A stretch of 64,000 bases of DNA from Symsagittifera roscoffensis (taxonomy: Eukaryota; Xenacoelomorpha; Acoela; Convolutidae), in NCBI RefSeq assembly GCF_963678635.1, contig NC_087062.1, forward strand, positions 55,436,363 to 55,500,362, in the 5' to 3' direction. Below, in pieces: positions 60,717-64,000 of this stretch. A program made the position numbers and the translations under genes. Positions within the stretch are counted from its first letter, which is position 1, and every line of letters starts with the position of its first letter. The notes beneath the pieces were generated by a model, which was not told the DNA's origin, searched no databases, and was given only the letters and a program-made list of their open reading frames with translations.

Positions 60717-63700
60717 TAAAAGGCAGTCCGAACATTCAGGGTTTCGCCCTGATACGAGCAGTCGTGTTCTTATTTGTTGACTCGTAAAATTGTTTTATAC
60801 AACATGTCTTATTTAACCTTTTGCTGATGTTAACAAAATTATATGTTTGTCAATTTCTTCATGTTTGTTGATTACTGCATCCTCTTTTGTGACGAAATTC
60901 AGGCTCACACTCCGCCTTACAGCATCAACCCATGTTTTGTCCGGCTCGTCAACCGGCAGGGTCATGCTTTTCTGAAAAAGTATGTAATTGGTTCCGAGAA
61001 CTTTAGATCGATAAAAGCTATTTCTCAGTTTTCAAAAAAGTCTATGAGAGAAAAGGACTTTTTGAGAGCGTTATGGGGTCGGTCGTCTTTTGGTGCTTGT
61101 ATCATAAAGTTTGGGTTTTATTATGCCATAACGTTGTCGTAAAATGCCATCAGTTTTGATAGCTGCTTTTTGAAGAGGTTCCTTATGGAGGATTTAGGGC
61201 TTGTTAAAACACTGCAAGTTGCGGAAAACACTAACATTGTCTTGTTAAAAATGTGTATTTTTGCACGAAAGAAAACAGAAGATACAACTTTGCTGGAAAG
61301 TAAAAACATTGAAACGATGGGCATTAGAGCAGCAAAAAGAGTCATCACTACATCAGAGAAGCAGTATCCCATTAAAACTCAAATCCGCCATACGATTTTT
61401 TGTTTGCTTTGAGAGTCCCATATTTCTTTATAGGCTCAACCAGCTTTCTAATCCAGTGCGGATGAAATGCGATTAAATTGAGGAATTGTCTAGTAAATCA
61501 GGTAAGACCCTTTTCCTTTCATCTTACCCGAGAAGTCTTATCCGACGTCGTCAATTTTGTAAAGAAAACTCTGCAGCGATTAAGAATGTTTTGCAATCTC
61601 AATTTCACCGACTTATCGTACTGGTGATCCCAAATTTATCTGAGTCTGACGCAATATTTGTTGAAATTGGGCATTTCTTTCTAAAATGAATCGTTTGACC
61701 ATATGTTATTTAGATGAAATTTTTTGACCAAGAAGCTCTAGTGTGCAATGCTAATATGGAGTTTTTCATAAGTTTAAACTTCAGAATAGACGTAATTGAC
61801 GTAACTGAAGGATCTAAATTGGAGGTTAATCAGTACCCCGGTTGATAAAAGAGGCATATCATACCAGTTTATACCATGAAAAAAATGCTTGTCATACAAT
61901 TTCACAGTTTCATGGACTAAAAAATGATTTGAAAAGAGCAAATTAATCATTTTTCCATTCTATGAAATTTTATTAAGAGCATTTTTTGCCACTCTGAAAT
62001 TAAATATCAAGTTTTTTGCCATATTTTATCACACAAATTGTAAGAAAATACAAAAGCAATTTTTTATACTATGAAATTGTATGATAAGCATTTTTTCCAT
62101 ATTATAAAAGTGTATGACAAGCATTTTTTTTTCCATTACTAACGAGGCCAAATTGTGCACTGGACACTGGATAAGCGCACAATTTGTTGCTTGAAGATCA
62201 CAGGAATCCGGAGTTAATTTTTAGCATTTGCGGAATTTAAAAGCAAAGATTTAGCCATTATCAGTGGGATTTGCAAAAAATCTTAAAGTATTGGTTATTT
62301 AAAGTCGTGGATGTAACCCGTACAATTTTTCCGGCAAGCTGTTTTTGGTGATCATAATTTGGGAAACGCATTAGAATCAGCTTTTAAATTTAGCTTTGAA
62401 ATTCAATCCGATATCCTGAAACTCAGTATAGATATTAATCATTTATCCAATATCCTGAAACTCAGTTTTGAACACGCAGTTTTGGCCTCCAAATGAAATG
62501 AAAATAGGAAAAAATTTTGCTCTGAAATTTTGTGTTTCATCCAAAAACCCACGAATCAAGGAATTCCAGAGTGTAAATGGCGGTTATTGCGCAGATAAAC
62601 TGCACATAGTGATTTTAGCCATGTAGGCTAATGTTAACATTTTAACACAGAAAAATATACCAAAAACCTAATTTTTTGTATATGGTTAGAATTTTTTTTT
62701 ACTTGACATAAATTGTCAACATATGCGGTTGCGTGGATATTGGACAAAAGTGAAATTAGAAATTTTTGGACCTCTCCTAAAACACTTACCCATAAATACC
62801 CCCTCCCAGTAATTAGTTTAGAAGGGTCCACTTCTGTTAGTTATTTTATGACACCAACATTGACTGATTTACTACAAATTTTTAAGCAATCTTGGGTGCT
62901 TGTTTATCTTGAGGATGGGCGCATCTCAAAAAATCCATTTTTGGTCAAAAATATCCAAAAACTGCACTAAAGAAGCGTTTCAAAAAATTATCCTTACACT
63001 AACACTTTTTGCAAAATGAAATATTAGTATTCAAGGGACATCAAAGAACAGATTTAAAAATTTTGGAAACATTTTTAAACATTTCCTCCCGCACAGCTCC
63101 CTCCTCACCCGTCTCGCCAAAATTTTCAAAAACTTTTTGGAACCGAAAAATGTTCTTTTCCTTATTTCACCATCTGCAAAAACTTACTTATAAATGTTTT
63201 GATACAAAAATGATATACTGACTATTAAATATATTCCAAACAAATTTGATCTTCATGCTCACCCTATCAAAACCACTCAAAACTCCATAAATCTGATGAT
63301 CATGTGAGCTGGGGAAACCGCAAAAGCCGTTTGAATTCAACAATGTACAAGTATCATGAGACATAAATTGATAGTAGCAGATTAAATTGTAAAAAGTGAG
63401 AATGAACCACGTGAAGTATAAGCCTGCTAAAAACTGACTCTGCACGCACTCAATAATCCAAAGAAGTAGCTTGTTTTAAAGCAGTGCCTAGTTTTTGAAA
63501 ACTGCATGATTACTTTGTACATGATTACTACGTGTTTCATCAAGTTCAACCAATTTCGCAACCAAAGGTTAAAATTTTGTTTCATTTTTCCTCGTCTATT
63601 TTTTGTCCAGTTTTGTTTTTGCCCAATTTTATAGCACCAGTACAAATAAAACGATTGCTCAAACTTTTTTATTCGTTATAACACATTCGATTGACAAAAA

Positions 63701-63922
63701 TTTGACCCACATCCCTTGTGAAAAAACTAGGTCCGCACTAGTGAGAAAATGCATTTCTCGGTAATCCAAAACTCCATTTGAAAATAAACATTTCATGATT
63801 CACATTTATTGTACTGTTGAAGTACGTAAATGTAAAGTGCCGTAAAAAGGTTAGTTTGTTAAGTTCAATTGTAGGCAACTGTTAGGCATCAAATCGAAAT
63901 CTTACTGCACTGCTCTATTTCA
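60717..63922. other. Spacer with unidentified ORFs and palindromic repeats
   Basis: Three + strand frames (60843-61142, 61170-61412, 61486-61689) follow closely and have coding-like residues (AKRVITTSEKQYPIKTQIRH), but no domain is recognised; a decayed gene or transposon is possible. Between 61870 and 62140 the stretch ATGCTTGTCATACAATTTCA recurs in inverted and direct orientation. At 62410 and 62449 ATATCCTGAAACTCAGT is repeated. The rest is AT-rich. Confidence 0.45.
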
Positions 63923-64000
63923 GATCACATCGGACATTAGAGATCGCAAGGTCACGACAGCAGGTCTCCAGACAGAAGGAACAAATTGATAGCACTTACA
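63923..64000 (+). CDS. Possible partial exon at the window end
   Basis: A pyrimidine-rich acceptor (gctctatttcag) ends at 63922. After it composition rises in GC and one frame stays open to the window edge (about 25 codons: SHRTLEIARSRQQVSRQ, hydrophilic and probably helical). The other frames stop (TGA near 63988, TAG near 63936). The product is unknown and the exon is cut by the window. Confidence 0.35.

Overview
The window is animal nuclear DNA, not prokaryotic. Four host genes are readable, all on the + strand: PIH1D1, a USP2-type deubiquitinase, a lipase maturation factor and the histone chaperone ASF1. USP2 and ASF1 are split by canonical GT-AG introns of about 0.1 to 3 kb. There are also many retrotransposon families, tRNA-derived SINE-like repeats and a 200-N assembly gap. 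Proteins and repeats fit an invertebrate, but I cannot fix the phylum from sequence alone.

Layout. 1-22151: a more GC-rich block made only of a decayed Ty3/gypsy-type element in at least four tandem, internally deleted units (A-D). Unit A holds gag (CCHC knuckles), protease, reverse transcriptase, RNase H, integrase and a TARG1/OARD1-like macrodomain. Units B-D hold a different set of ORFs, including a coiled-coil protein, an SGNH (GDSL) hydrolase and several unrecognised ORFs. Units B and C again end in the macrodomain. Read together they imply one large element that carries both an SGNH hydrolase and a macrodomain, which I regard as the most interesting content. 22152-27780: AT-rich DNA with a minus-strand CR1/Jockey-like non-LTR element (23851-26210). 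27781-28668: PIH1D1. 28669-35540: SINE-like repeats, two decayed copies of a USP2 exon plus intron, an inserted LTR-gag fragment, and a second decayed non-LTR element. 35588-43819: USP2-like gene with eight coding exons. 45147-46670: LMF. 46971-49523: ASF1 with four coding exons. 49524-53533: repeats and the gap. 53534-60711: a structurally complete, young Mag-like Ty3/gypsy element on the minus strand, with 258-bp LTRs, a 5-bp target duplication, a tRNA-Ser-type primer site and a polypurine tract. 60712-64000: repeats, unidentified ORFs and a possible partial exon.

The host genes share no single pathway, though all are housekeeping functions: R2TP/HSP90 client assembly, ubiquitin removal, ER lipase folding and nucleosome assembly. 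LMF and ASF1 lie 300 bp apart, and each has a TTTCAG acceptor 6-9 nt before its ATG. That could reflect spliced-leader trans-splicing or short 5' UTR exons. The sequence alone does not decide between them.
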